Shown: piece by piece, positions 20,116-28,832 of the stretch | Numbering within the stretch: the stretch's first letter is position 1 | Layout: each line of letters starts with the position of its first letter | DNA from: Streptomyces sp. CB03234 | GTDB taxonomy: Bacteria > Actinomycetota > Actinomycetes > Streptomycetales > Streptomycetaceae | Assembly (NCBI RefSeq): GCF_001905885.1 | Contig: NZ_LIYH01000002.1 | Coordinates: 921,591-985,590 of the forward strand | Direction: 5' to 3' | Length of the DNA stretch: 64,000 bases | Notes under the pieces: model-generated | What the model was told of the DNA's origin: nothing | What the model saw: the letters and a program-made list of their open reading frames with translations, nothing else | Database searches by the model: none | Program-made: the position numbers and the translations under genes

Positions 20116-20620
20116 ACAGCAGATCCGACAGCCGGTTCAGGTACGTCGCCGTCAGGGCGTTCATCGTGTCGCCGTGGACCTCCAGCGCCGCCCACGTCGA
20201 GCGCTCGGCGCGGCGGACGACCGTGCAGGCCTGGTGCAGCAGGGCCGCGCCGGGCGTGCCGCCCGGGAGGATGAAGGAGCGGAGCTTGTCCAGGTCCTCC
20301 AGGAACCGGTCGCAGTCCGCCTCCAGCTTGTCGATGTAGGACTGCTCCACCCGCAGCGGCGGGTACTTCGGGTCCTCGACCACCGGCGTCGACAGGTCCG
20401 CGCCCACGTCGAACAGGTCGTTCTGGACGCGGACGAGGACCTTGACGACCGACTCGTCGAGACCGCCCAGCGCGATCGCGGTGCCGATGGCCGCGTTGGC
20501 CTCGTTGGCGTCGGCGTACGCCGCGATCCGCAGGTCCGTCTTGGCGGTGCGGCTCATGTCGCCGAGTGCCGTCGTGCCCTTGTCGCCGGTGCGGGTGTAG
20601 ATGCGCGTCAGATTGACCAT
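20048..20620 (-). CDS. Cob(I)alamin adenosyltransferase, PduO type
   Basis: This enzyme transfers the adenosyl group of ATP to cob(I)alamin to make coenzyme B12. The 190-residue protein has the N-terminal nucleotide loop TRTGDKGTTALG, the conserved VQNDLFDVGADLSTP segment and the C-terminal RRAERSTW and YLNRLSDLLFILAR helices. It is the cofactor supplier for B12-dependent mutases; isobutyryl-CoA mutase and MeaB are encoded elsewhere in this window. It is 13 bp downstream of the ABC permease stop-to-start gap on the same strand, so it may be co-transcribed with the exporter, although the functions do not obviously connect. Confidence 0.95.
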   Translation of the reverse strand: MVNLTRIYTRTGDKGTTALGDMSRTAKTDLRIAAYADANEANAAIGTAIALGGLDESVVKVLVRVQNDLFDVGADLSTPVVEDPKYPPLRVEQSYIDKLEADCDRFLEDLDKLRSFILPGGTPGAALLHQACTVVRRAERSTWAALEVHGDTMNALTATYLNRLSDLLFILARTANKEVGDVLWVPGGER

Positions 20621-20633
20621 GCGGCCAGCCTAG

Positions 20634-21383
20634 TTACGCGCGGGCCCTGCGGAACACACCTGTGCCCACCGTCACGGCCAGGGCCGCGAAAGCGGCCGCG
20701 ACGAGGACCCCGTACAGCATCGCGGGGCTCGCGTAATCACCCACGTACCCGGCCCTCACCGCGTCCACCAGGTAGCGGAAGGGCATGAGGTGCGAGAGGA
20801 GGTCGAGCCAGGCCGGGGCCAGGGCCATCGGCAGCATCAGGCCGGACAGCAGCATCGACGGCATGGCCACCGCGTTGATGGCCGGCCCGAACTCCTGCGG
20901 CTTGGGCAGCCTCAGCGCCAGCGCGTACGACAGCGACGCCAGCGCGACCGTCAGGACGGCGACGAAGCCGAAGCCGATCAGGATCCCGCCCAGCGGCGCC
21001 CGCAGGCCCATCGCCACGGCGGCCAGTACGAGCAGCACCGCCTGGAAGACGAAGAGCGCGGCGTCCCGCAGGACCCGCCCCAGCAGCAGCGCCAGCCGGC
21101 TGACCGGGGTGACCCGCATCCGCTCGACGACCCCCATCTGCTTCTCGATGATGATCGCGAACCCGGCGAACGACGCGCCGAAGAGGCCGAGCTGGAGCAG
21201 CAGCCCGGGGACGAGGACCTGCCAGGAGTCGCCGTCCGAGGCGAGCGGCAGGCCGGTGAGCAGCGGGCCGAAGAAGACCAGGTACAGCAGCGGCATCAGG
21301 ACGCCGAAGAGCAGCTGGAACCTGGAGCGCAGCGTCTGGCGGGCGTACCGGCCGAAGACGAGCGCGGTGTCGTGCAACAGCAT
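20634..21383 (-). CDS. ABC-2 type transporter permease (DrrB-like)
   Basis: This is a 249-residue membrane component with six predicted helices and the ABC-2 signature around residues 75-110 (FAIIIEKQMGVVERMRVTPVSRLALLLGR). It starts 9 bases after the stop of the ATPase gene. With that ATPase it forms a DrrAB-like exporter, probably for a hydrophobic compound; the substrate cannot be read from sequence. Confidence 0.92.
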   Translation of the reverse strand: MLLHDTALVFGRYARQTLRSRFQLLFGVLMPLLYLVFFGPLLTGLPLASDGDSWQVLVPGLLLQLGLFGASFAGFAIIIEKQMGVVERMRVTPVSRLALLLGRVLRDAALFVFQAVLLVLAAVAMGLRAPLGGILIGFGFVAVLTVALASLSYALALRLPKPQEFGPAINAVAMPSMLLSGLMLPMALAPAWLDLLSHLMPFRYLVDAVRAGYVGDYASPAMLYGVLVAAAFAALAVTVGTGVFRRARA

Positions 21384-21392
21384 CCGGGTCTC

Positions 21393-22175
21393 CTAGACGG
21401 CGATGGGCGTGGTGTCGGCGGGCGCCGGGCCGCGCCCGGTGATGGCGAGGAAGGTGTCCTGGAGCGACGCGTCGGCCGACCCGGCGTACCGCTCCTTGAG
21501 CGCGGCCGGGGTGCCCTCCGCGACGACCGCGCCCTGGTCGACGACGACGAGCCGGTCGGACAGTTCGTCGGCCTCGTCGAGGTAGTGGGTGGTGAGGAAG
21601 ACGGTCGTGCCGTACGTGTCGCGCAGCCGGCGCACCAGCTGCCACAAGTCGGCGCGGCTGCCGGGGTCGAGGCCGGTGGTCGGCTCGTCGAGGAAGAGGA
21701 CCTCGGGACGGTGCGTGAGTCCCATCGCGATGTCCAGGCGCCGCCGCTGCCCGCCGGACAGCGCCGCGCACGGGCGGTCCAGCAGCCCGGTCAGGTCCAG
21801 GTCGCGCGCCAGTTCGCCGGCGCGGGCGGCCGCCTCGGCCTTGGAGAGCCGGTAGAGCCGGCCCTGGGTGACCAGTTCCTCGCGCACGGAGACGGACAGG
21901 TCGACGCCGCCGGACTGGGCGACGTACCCGATCCGCTGCCGTACGCCGGCGGGGTCGCCGAGCAGGTCGCGGCCGGCGACCGTGGCGGCGCCGCCGGTCG
22001 GCGGGAGGAGCGTGGTGAGCATGCGCAGCGTGGTGGTCTTCCCGGCGCCGTTGGGGCCGAGGAAGCCGAGGATCTCGCCGGGCGCCACGGTCAGGTCGAT
22101 GCCGCGGACGGCTTCGACGGGGCCGCCCCGGGTGCGGAAGGTGTGGGCCAGTCCGGCCGTACTGATGATGGGCAT
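21393..22175 (-). CDS. ABC transporter ATPase, DrrA-like
   Basis: The ATPase is 260 residues. It has Walker A GPNGAGKTT, the Q-loop segment IGYVAQSGGVD, the signature LSGGQRRR, Walker B EVLFLDEPTTGLDP and the H-loop H in LTTHYLDEADELSD. The C-terminal 40 residues match the DrrA-type extension. It is divergent from a TetR gene, with a candidate operator in the 80-bp gap, so substrate-induced derepression is likely. Confidence 0.95.
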   Translation of the reverse strand: MPIISTAGLAHTFRTRGGPVEAVRGIDLTVAPGEILGFLGPNGAGKTTTLRMLTTLLPPTGGAATVAGRDLLGDPAGVRQRIGYVAQSGGVDLSVSVREELVTQGRLYRLSKAEAAARAGELARDLDLTGLLDRPCAALSGGQRRRLDIAMGLTHRPEVLFLDEPTTGLDPGSRADLWQLVRRLRDTYGTTVFLTTHYLDEADELSDRLVVVDQGAVVAEGTPAALKERYAGSADASLQDTFLAITGRGPAPADTTPIAV

Positions 22176-22199
22176 GCCGCCAGAAAAACAGAGTCACCC

Positions 22200-22224
22200 A
22201 AAATTTGCAACGACACCAAGTTTT
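22200..22224. promoter_or_regulatory. Candidate TetR operator between exporter and regulator
   Basis: AAAATTTG (22200-22207) and CAAGTTTT (22217-22224) form an inverted repeat (7 of 8 positions) around a 9-base spacer. It lies in the AT-rich gap between the divergent exporter ATPase and TetR genes, the standard place for such a site. Confidence 0.6.
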
Positions 22225-22255
22225 CACTGAGCCCAGAAAAGCTAGGATGGAAGGC

Positions 22256-22903
22256 ATGGCGACGACCGAGGGACTGAGAGAGCGCAAGAAGCGGCAGACC
22301 AGGCAGCACATCTCCGACGTGGCCACGGGCCTGTTCCTGGAGCGCGGCTTCGACGCGGTGACGATCGCCGAGATCGCCCGGGCCGCCGACGTCTCCGTCA
22401 ACACCGTCTACAACTACTTCCCGGCCAAGGAGGACCTGTTCCTCGACCGCGGCGAGGACGTCGTCGACCGGCTCTCCCGCTACGTCCGCGGCCGCCGCCC
22501 CGGCGAGTCCGCCGCCGACGCCGTCCTGCGCGAACTGCGCGCCGCCGTCGTGAGCCAGTCGCCCACCGTCGGCCTCTTCGCCGGCTGGGCCGACTTCATG
22601 CGGGTCATCACCGACGCCCACGCCCTGCGCTCCCGCCTCTGGGCCATCCAGCAGGAGGCGCTCGCCGGCCTCACCGCGACCCTCGCCGAGGAGACGGCGG
22701 CCGCCGACGGCGACCCGATGCCGACGCTCGTCGCCGGCCAGCTCTCCTGGATCCACAGCACGCTCATGGCCTGGATCGGCACCGAGATGGTCAAGCGCCG
22801 CGACATCGGCGAGGTCGCCCGTGAAGCCCTCGGCCTGCTCGACGAGATGGAGGAGCTGATGGGGCGCAAGGTGCTGGAGTACGCGGTACGGCCGGCCGGG
22901 TGA
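22256..22903 (+). CDS. TetR family transcriptional regulator
   Basis: This is a 215-residue repressor. The N-terminal helix-turn-helix (about 10-57) contains HISDVATGLFLERGFDAVTIAEIARAADVSVNTVYNYFPAKEDLF, and the C-terminal ligand domain resembles other exporter-linked members. ATG 22256 has AGGA at 22244-22247; ATG 22247 is an in-frame alternative adding three residues. The divergent DrrAB-type exporter is the obvious target. Confidence 0.92.
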   Translation: MATTEGLRERKKRQTRQHISDVATGLFLERGFDAVTIAEIARAADVSVNTVYNYFPAKEDLFLDRGEDVVDRLSRYVRGRRPGESAADAVLRELRAAVVSQSPTVGLFAGWADFMRVITDAHALRSRLWAIQQEALAGLTATLAEETAAADGDPMPTLVAGQLSWIHSTLMAWIGTEMVKRRDIGEVAREALGLLDEMEELMGRKVLEYAVRPAG

Positions 22904-23061
22904 ACCGGCTCACCGGCCCGTGGAAGCTCACCCCGCCGCCCGTATCGGTGTGATGTCCGTCATTCGAGACGTGACGCGCATCTCTTCGGCGCCACACGGC
23001 CGCGCGCGCCCGCTAACCTCCGCGAAGAGCCGAAGAGTAAACGGGTGTTAAGGGGAAGATC

Positions 23062-23910
23062 GTGGCCAGGAAGCTCGCCGTCATCGGGGCCGGACTCATG
23101 GGGTCCGGAATCGCGCAGGTCTCGGCCCAGGCGGGCTGGGAGGTCGTGCTGCGTGACGTCACCGACGCGGCCCTGACCCGCGGCACCGACGGCATCAAGG
23201 CCTCGTACGACAAGTTCGTCGCCAAGGGCAGGCTCGAAGCCGCCGACGCCGAGGCCGCCCTGGCCCGGATCACCACGACCACCGACATGGACGCGGCCGC
23301 CGACGCCGACATCGTCGTCGAAGCCGTCTTCGAGAAGCTGGACGTCAAGCACGACATCTTCCGTACGCTCGACAAGCTCGTACGCGACGACGCCGTCCTC
23401 GCCTCCAACACCTCCGCCATCCCGATCACCAAGATCGCGGCCGTGACGGAGCGCCCGGAGCGCGTCGTCGGCACCCACTTCTTCTCGCCCGTCCCGATGA
23501 TGCAGCTGTGCGAACTGGTGCGCGGCTACAAGACCAGCGACGAAACCCTCGCCACCGCACGCGAGTTCGCCGAGTCGGTCGGCAAGACCTGCATCGTCGT
23601 CAACCGTGACGTCGCCGGATTCGTGACGACCCGTCTGATCTCGGCCCTCGTCGTCGAAGCGGCGAAGCTGTACGAATCGGGCGTCGCCTCCGCCGAGGAC
23701 ATCGACATCGCCTGCAAGCTGGGCTTCGGCCACGCCATGGGCCCGCTCGCGACCGCCGACCTCACCGGCGTGGACATCCTGCTGCACGCCACCAGCAACA
23801 TCTACACCGAGTCCCAGGACGAGAAGTTCGCCCCTCCGGAGCTGATGCGCCGGATGGTGGACGCGGGTGACATCGGCCGCAAGAGCGGGCAGGGCTTCTA
23901 CAAGCACTGA
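23062..23910 (+). CDS. 3-hydroxybutyryl-CoA dehydrogenase
   Basis: This NAD(P)-dependent enzyme interconverts acetoacetyl-CoA and 3-hydroxybutyryl-CoA. The 282-residue protein has the Rossmann GAGLMGSGIA loop (9-18), VEAVFEKLDVK, SNTSAIPIT and the catalytic-His segment VVGTHFFSPVPMMQLCELV. The C-terminal dimerisation half ends in GDIGRKSGQGFY. It starts with GTG 23062 and has a GGGGAAG ribosome binding site. It stands alone; in streptomycetes it feeds butyrate, ethylmalonyl-CoA and polyketide extender supply (established role), which connects it with the thiolase and mutase genes of this window. Confidence 0.94.
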   Translation: MARKLAVIGAGLMGSGIAQVSAQAGWEVVLRDVTDAALTRGTDGIKASYDKFVAKGRLEAADAEAALARITTTTDMDAAADADIVVEAVFEKLDVKHDIFRTLDKLVRDDAVLASNTSAIPITKIAAVTERPERVVGTHFFSPVPMMQLCELVRGYKTSDETLATAREFAESVGKTCIVVNRDVAGFVTTRLISALVVEAAKLYESGVASAEDIDIACKLGFGHAMGPLATADLTGVDILLHATSNIYTESQDEKFAPPELMRRMVDAGDIGRKSGQGFYKH

Positions 23911-24080
23911 GCCGTATCGACCGTTTCGCCATCACCCCTCGGGGTGAATTCGATATCGGTTCGCTTACAAGGCGCAACTGGTCCGCCGGTCAGGCCGTCA
24001 GTTGTTGCATAGAAGTACGTGACGACGAAAGACGCGCACGACGCACAGACGTGACGACAACGCACTCTCGGGGAGCGCAT

Positions 24081-24404
24081 ATGCACATCAGGGGCGACCA
24101 CGCCGAGCTGGTCGTCGGGGGCCGCCTCGACGTCCGCAGCGCGGCGGACGCCCGTACGGTCCTGCACTCGGCCGTCGACGACGGAGCCGGCGACCTGGTG
24201 CTCGACCTGACCGGCCTCGACTCCTGGGACGCCACCGGCCTCGGAGTCATCATGGGCGCCCACCGGCGAGCGGGCCGCTGCGGGCGCCGGCTGGTGCTGC
24301 GGGGCGTACCGCCCCAGATGCAGCGCCTGCTGGTGGCCACCCGGCTGCACCGCATCCTCGCCATCGAGGGCGGCATCGCCGCCGAAACGTTGCCCCGGGT
24401 GTAA
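24081..24404 (+). CDS. STAS-domain anti-sigma factor antagonist
   Basis: This is a 107-residue single STAS domain. The switch region reads DSWDATGLGVIMG; the residue aligned with the phosphorylated serine of SpoIIAA is Thr, still phosphorylatable. ATG 24081 has GGGGAG at 24070-24075 with a 5-base spacer; GTG 24051 would add 10 residues. No anti-sigma kinase is adjacent, so its partner is unlinked. The upstream gap (23911-24080) contains a CAACTG/CAGTTG inverted pair around 23975-24003. Confidence 0.85.
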   Translation: MHIRGDHAELVVGGRLDVRSAADARTVLHSAVDDGAGDLVLDLTGLDSWDATGLGVIMGAHRRAGRCGRRLVLRGVPPQMQRLLVATRLHRILAIEGGIAAETLPRV

Positions 24405-24625
24405 CGGTACGGGCCTGGTAAACCGCACCAGGCGCCCAATCCTCACAAGACCGTGACGTCTTGGGCGCCGTGCCACCCCGGCTCTTCATTCATACTGAGC
24501 GAAGGTCTAGGGTTCGGTCGCCCGCCGATTGACGGACCCACCCGGCGGGCACCGGACCAGAAGCGACAGCGGGCGTGCAAGGCCGGGAGGGGCTTCGGCG
24601 CACCACGCTTTTGGGGAGCTTTCAG

Positions 24626-27427
24626 ATGGACCCGATCAACCGGGGACCGGAAGACTTCGGCCACGACGACGACCGCGGCGGCGACAACGACGGCCGCCCG
24701 CGCAGCACGCGCGACGACGGCCCGCCGCCCGCCCACGGGCAGGGGGGCGCACCACCGGGCAAGGCCCGTACCGCCCAGCTCGTCTCGGGCGACCTCCTGC
24801 TCACCATCAACCCGATAGACGGCAGCGAGATCGAACCGTGCCCGCCCGGGCGCCTGCCGGAACCGCCCGGCCGCCACACCCCCGAGGAGCGCGCCGGCCT
24901 CACCCGCGCGGCCGGCCCGCCCGTACCGCCCGGCCCCGCGGCCCCGCCGCTGCCCCTCCTGGAGCGCCAGGAGGAACGCGAGCGGCTGGTCCGGCTGCTG
25001 TCCCGCGGCCGCTCCGTACGGCTCACCGGACCGGCCGGCTCCGGGCGCACCTCGCTGCTCGCCGCCGTCGCGTCCGACTGCGCCGGCCTCGCGCCCGACG
25101 GTGTCGTCCGGCTCTCCGGCCACCACCGCACGCCCACCGAGCTGCTGTACGAGCTGTTCGCCACCGTCCACCGCGCGCCGGCCCACCGCCCCGACCGCGC
25201 CGGGCTGCTGGCCGCCGTCCACGAGATCGGCGCGGTCGTCGTCCTGGACGACCTGGAGTTCGGCGGCACCGCGCTGGACGAGCTCCTCGCCGCCACCCCC
25301 GAGTGCGCGTATCTGCTCGCCGCCACGCCCGACGTCGCCGCGCCCTCCGCGGACTCCCACCTCGAAGAGGTGTTCCTCTCCGGGCTCGACCGCAGCTCCT
25401 CGCTGGAGCTGCTGGAGCGCGGCGTCGACCGGCCGCTCACCGACGACGAGGCCAACTGGGCCGGTGACCTCTGGTTCGAATCCGAGGGCCTGCCGCTGCG
25501 GTTCGTCCAGGCCGGTGCCCTGCTGCGGCAGCGCGACGAACTGCGCGCCGGCCCGTCGGACGACGAGGACGACGACAACGTCTTCGCCGACGGCCGCGAG
25601 GCACCGCTGCCTTCGCTCGGCGACGGCGCGGCACCCGTCCCGCTGCTCGCCTCCCGGCTCTCCGAGTCGGCCCGCGAGACCCTGCGCTTCGCCGTCGCGC
25701 TCGGCGGGGAGGTGCCGCACCAGGCGCACCTGCCGGCGCTCGTCAACGACACGCACGCGGACGCCGCCCTCGGTGAGCTGCTGCGCTGCGGACTGCTCAC
25801 CCCCGTCGGCACCCGCTACCGGCTCGCCCCCGGTGTCATGGCGCAGCTCGTCGCCAAGGGTTACGACGAGGGTGCCGCCGACCGCGCCCACACCGCCGCC
25901 CACCACTACGCCTGGTGGGTCGGCCACCCCTCGGTCAGCCCGGAGCGGGCGGCCGCCGAGGCGGACGCCGTACTGGCCGCGCTGACCGCGCTGGTGCAGG
26001 CCGCCGCGGACAGCGGCTCGGGCGGCTCCGACGTCTCCGCCGTGGGGAGTGCCTTCGGCGGCCCCGGTGGCTCCGACACCCCCGGCGGCTCGGCCGGCCT
26101 GGTCTCCGCCTCCTCCGCCGACGAGGAGGAGGGGTACGCCGATACGGCGGTCGCGCTGGCCCGCAGCGCGGCGCCCGCGTTCGCGGCCGGGCTGCACTGG
26201 GGCGCCTGGGAGCGGGCGCTGCGGACCGGCGCGGAGGCGGCCCGGCACGCCGGCGAGGTGGCCGAGGAGGCCTACTTCCACCACGAGTTGGGCGTCCTCG
26301 CGCTGTGCGCCGGGAACCTGGACCGGGCCCGCGCCGAGCTGGAGGCGTCCATCGCCATGCGCGGCGCCCTCGCCGACAAGCGCGGCACGGTGGCCGGCCG
26401 GCGCGCCCTGGCCCTGGTCGCCGACCGCGAGCGCGGGCCGCTGCTGGGCGGCAGGACGGCGGCGGGCGAGGAGGTGCCCGCGGCGCGGTACGAGGAGTCG
26501 GCGTCCCCGCCCGGCGGCGTACCGGCGGCCACGCCCAAGCCGAAGCCGGCCGCCTTGCCGGGCCTCAGCGGTGACACCGAAACGCTCATCACCCACCCCG
26601 ATCCGCCGGCCCCGGCGGCCAAGGCCGGGCCCACCCCGCGGCGCACGATCCTGAACGGGGCCCGGCGCAACCTGGTGGCGGCCGGCGCGGGCGCCATCCT
26701 CGCGGCCGTCCTGGGCACGGTGGTGACCCTGGGCGCGACCTCGGGCGGCGACGACGGCAAGGGCGGCTCGGGCCGGGTCACGTCCGACCAGTCGGCCAAC
26801 GAGGAGGGCGGCGACGGCGGCCTCGACGCGGACGAGCCGGATCAGGGCTCCACCCGCCACCCCGGGGACGACGGCGGCGACAGCGGCGGCACAGGCGGTT
26901 CCGGTTCTCCCGGCACGCCCGGCTCATCGGCCCGCCCGGGCGAGACCGGCTCCGCCGGCACCCCGTCCACCCCGTCGGGCGACCCGTCCACCACGACGGG
27001 CGGCACGACGCCGACCACGTCGGGGCCCAGCTCGGGCAGCCCCACCAGCAGCGGGCCCACCACGGGCGCCCCGACGACGGGTGGCACGACGACCGGTGGG
27101 TCCACGGGCGGCTCCACGTCCGGTGGCACAACGGGCGACACCACCTCGGGCGGGTCGACGTCGGGTGACACAACGAGCGGGTCGACGTCGGGTGACACGA
27201 CGACCGGGTCCACCACGGGGGACACGACCAGCGGGTCCACCACCGGTGACACGACCAGCGGGTCCACCACGGGCGACACCACCAGCGGGTCCACCACGGG
27301 CGACACGACCAGCGGCGCCGGCGGCGGCACGACCAGCGGTGGCACCGAGGGCAGCGAAACCAGTGGTGCCACCCAGAGCGCACCCGCCCCGAGCAGCGAC
27401 CCCACCCCGACCGGGACGGCCGCCTGA
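24626..27427 (+). CDS. Membrane-anchored NTPase-like protein with a Thr/Ser/Gly repeat tail
   Basis: The protein has 933 residues. Its layout is an acidic disordered N-terminus (1-105), a STAND/AAA-like module with Walker A GPAGSGRTSL (135-144, Arg141 in place of Lys), a Walker B-like VVVLDDLEFGG near 205, helical sensor and TPR-like regions (to about 600), one membrane helix (about 682-708) and a 220-residue Gly/Thr/Ser/Pro tail with nine-residue repeats of type TTSGSTTGD. By topology the NTPase is cytoplasmic and the tail extracellular. ATG 24626 has GGGGAG at 24613-24618. The tail could be O-glycosylated by a Pmt pathway (inference). Similar proteins are annotated only as ATP-binding; the function is unknown. 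Confidence 0.8.
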   Translation: MDPINRGPEDFGHDDDRGGDNDGRPRSTRDDGPPPAHGQGGAPPGKARTAQLVSGDLLLTINPIDGSEIEPCPPGRLPEPPGRHTPEERAGLTRAAGPPVPPGPAAPPLPLLERQEERERLVRLLSRGRSVRLTGPAGSGRTSLLAAVASDCAGLAPDGVVRLSGHHRTPTELLYELFATVHRAPAHRPDRAGLLAAVHEIGAVVVLDDLEFGGTALDELLAATPECAYLLAATPDVAAPSADSHLEEVFLSGLDRSSSLELLERGVDRPLTDDEANWAGDLWFESEGLPLRFVQAGALLRQRDELRAGPSDDEDDDNVFADGREAPLPSLGDGAAPVPLLASRLSESARETLRFAVALGGEVPHQAHLPALVNDTHADAALGELLRCGLLTPVGTRYRLAPGVMAQLVAKGYDEGAADRAHTAAHHYAWWVGHPSVSPERAAAEADAVLAALTALVQAAADSGSGGSDVSAVGSAFGGPGGSDTPGGSAGLVSASSADEEEGYADTAVALARSAAPAFAAGLHWGAWERALRTGAEAARHAGEVAEEAYFHHELGVLALCAGNLDRARAELEASIAMRGALADKRGTVAGRRALALVADRERGPLLGGRTAAGEEVPAARYEESASPPGGVPAATPKPKPAALPGLSGDTETLITHPDPPAPAAKAGPTPRRTILNGARRNLVAAGAGAILAAVLGTVVTLGATSGGDDGKGGSGRVTSDQSANEEGGDGGLDADEPDQGSTRHPGDDGGDSGGTGGSGSPGTPGSSARPGETGSAGTPSTPSGDPSTTTGGTTPTTSGPSSGSPTSSGPTTGAPTTGGTTTGGSTGGSTSGGTTGDTTSGGSTSGDTTSGSTSGDTTTGSTTGDTTSGSTTGDTTSGSTTGDTTSGSTTGDTTSGAGGGTTSGGTEGSETSGATQSAPAPSSDPTPTGTAA
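27118..27318 (+). repeat. In-frame 27-bp tandem repeats in the NTPase-like gene
   Basis: Units such as ACGACCAGCGGGTCCACC plus ACGGGCGAC repeat about five times perfectly or nearly so, after more diverged units. Each encodes TTSGSTTGD. The copy number is likely to vary between strains. Confidence 0.85.
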
Positions 27428-27435
27428 GACACGCC

Positions 27436-27472
27436 TACGGCCCCGGGATCCCTCAGGGAACCCGGGGCCGTA
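27436..27472. terminator. Bidirectional terminator between the NTPase-like gene and nucS
   Basis: TACGGCCCCGGG (27436-27447) and CCCGGGGCCGTA (27461-27472) are a perfect 12-bp inverted repeat with an inner CCCTCAGGG. It lies between convergent genes. Confidence 0.8.
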
Positions 27473-27489
27473 CGCGTACGGAAAACGGC

Positions 27490-28152
27490 TCAGAACAGCC
27501 GCAGCTTGTCGTCCTCGATGCCGCGCAGCGCGTCGTAGTCCAGCACCACGCACCCGATCCCGCGGTCCGTCGCCAGGACGCGGGCCTGCGGCTTGATCTC
27601 CTGGGCCGCGAAGACGCCCTTCACCGGCGCCAGGTGGGGGTCGCGGTTGAGCAGCTCCAGATAGCGGGTGAGCTGCTCCACCCCGTCGATCTCGCCACGC
27701 CGCTTGATCTCCACGGCCACGGTCGCGCCGTCCGCGTCGCGGCACAGGATGTCGACGGGCCCGATGGCGGTCGGGTACTCGCGGCGGATCAGGGTGTAGC
27801 CGTCGCCGAGTGTCTCGATCCGGTCGGCGAGGAGCTCCTGGAGGTGTGCTTCCACGCCGTCCTTGATGAGGCCGGGATCGACACCGAGTTCGTGCGACGA
27901 GTCGTGGAGGATTTCCTCCATCGTGATGATCAGTTTCTCGCCCGCTTTGTTCACGACCGTCCAAACACGGTCATCACCCTCCTTGAGGGTGCAGGGCGGC
28001 GACATCCAATTGAGCGGTTTGTACGCCCGGTCGTCGGCATGGATGGACACGCTGCCGTCCGCCTTGACCAGGATCAGACGGGGCGCGGAGGGCAGGTGGG
28101 CGGTGAGCCGGCCCGCGTAGTCCACGGAGCAGCGGGCGATGACGAGACGCAT
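27490..28152 (-). CDS. nucS: Endonuclease NucS (EndoMS), non-canonical mismatch repair
   Basis: This is the actinobacterial/archaeal mismatch endonuclease that replaces MutS/MutL; it cuts both strands at G-T, G-G and T-T mismatches. The 220-residue protein has an N-terminal binding domain and a C-terminal RecB-like nuclease with [23 protein letters not shown], holding the catalytic Asp and E-x-K. The C-terminus LRLF is a sliding-clamp binding motif reported for actinobacterial NucS (recall). ATG 28152 is chosen over an upstream ATG 8 codons earlier because [16 protein letters not shown] is the family start. It is convergent with the NTPase-like gene. Confidence 0.95.
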   Translation of the reverse strand: MRLVIARCSVDYAGRLTAHLPSAPRLILVKADGSVSIHADDRAYKPLNWMSPPCTLKEGDDRVWTVVNKAGEKLIITMEEILHDSSHELGVDPGLIKDGVEAHLQELLADRIETLGDGYTLIRREYPTAIGPVDILCRDADGATVAVEIKRRGEIDGVEQLTRYLELLNRDPHLAPVKGVFAAQEIKPQARVLATDRGIGCVVLDYDALRGIEDDKLRLF

Positions 28153-28373
28153 GGTCGGCAACGCTACAAGACACACGCTCTTCCGCGCGATTCGGCCCTA
28201 AACTCCCCTTCTCCCATGGCCGGTTGTCCACCCAATCTCCTGGTGCGGTCCGGACAGCGCGCTTACCGTGGAAGCGGGAGGTTGTCGCTCGTGCACGCTG
28301 CGTGTCGTGCGGGGGGCGTCCTCCTTCCCTGCCCGTAAGGCCCCGAGTCCCCGGGGCCGCGAGAGGAGAACCC

Positions 28374-28766
28374 ATGTCGCTCGACGTCTCACCGGCGCTG
28401 TTGGAACAGGCCGAGCGAGGCGAGGTCGACGAAGCCGACTTCGTCGACTGCGTCCGGACCTCCCTGCCCTACGCGTGGGAGATGATCAGCTCTCTGGTAG
28501 CCCAGCTGAAGGTGGACGGCGGTGCGTTCGCCGACAACCAGACGCCGCCGCCGGACGAGCAGGCGCGCGGCCAGCTGCTTCGCGCGCTGGCGAGTGACGC
28601 GATCCGGGGTGCGCTCCAGCGGCACTTCGGCGTGCGTCTGGCGTTCCAGAACTGCCACCGCGTCGCGGTGTTCCCGCTGGACTCCTCGGTCGACGAGCGG
28701 CTTGCCCGCTTCACCTCCGTACGAGCCCAGCTGCTGAACCAGTCGCCGACTCTGCGCGACTGCTGA
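28374..28766 (+). CDS. Conserved actinobacterial protein of unknown function (SCO5389-like)
   Basis: The protein is 130 residues, acidic and soluble, with conserved-looking segments LPYAWEMISSLVAQL and FGVRLAFQNCHRVAVFPL. No catalytic motif is visible. ATG 28374 follows AGGAG with a 5-base spacer. It is divergent from nucS across 221 bp. I recall close homologues only in actinobacteria and know of no function; that resemblance is from memory. Confidence 0.75.
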   Translation: MSLDVSPALLEQAERGEVDEADFVDCVRTSLPYAWEMISSLVAQLKVDGGAFADNQTPPPDEQARGQLLRALASDAIRGALQRHFGVRLAFQNCHRVAVFPLDSSVDERLARFTSVRAQLLNQSPTLRDC

Positions 28767-28773
28767 CGCCTTG

Positions 28774-28823
28774 TGCTGCCGCTCCGCATCGCGGGAGGTG
28801 CAACTGGTGCAGGGGCGGCAGCA
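28774..28823. terminator. Inverted repeat between convergent genes
   Basis: TGCTGCCGC (28774-28782) and GCGGCAGCA (28815-28823) form a 9-bp stem around a 32-base loop, positioned between the stops at 28766 and 28833. Confidence 0.5.
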
Positions 28824-28832
28824 TGGTGGCCA

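Noticed and set aside
24443..26860. Minus-strand frame opposite the NTPase-like gene
   Set aside because: It has no motifs or ribosome binding site and its composition is Gly/Arg/Ala/Val only.
27118..27318. Regular 27-bp repeats considered as a CRISPR array
   Set aside because: They are contiguous, without unique spacers, and in frame with the NTPase-like gene.
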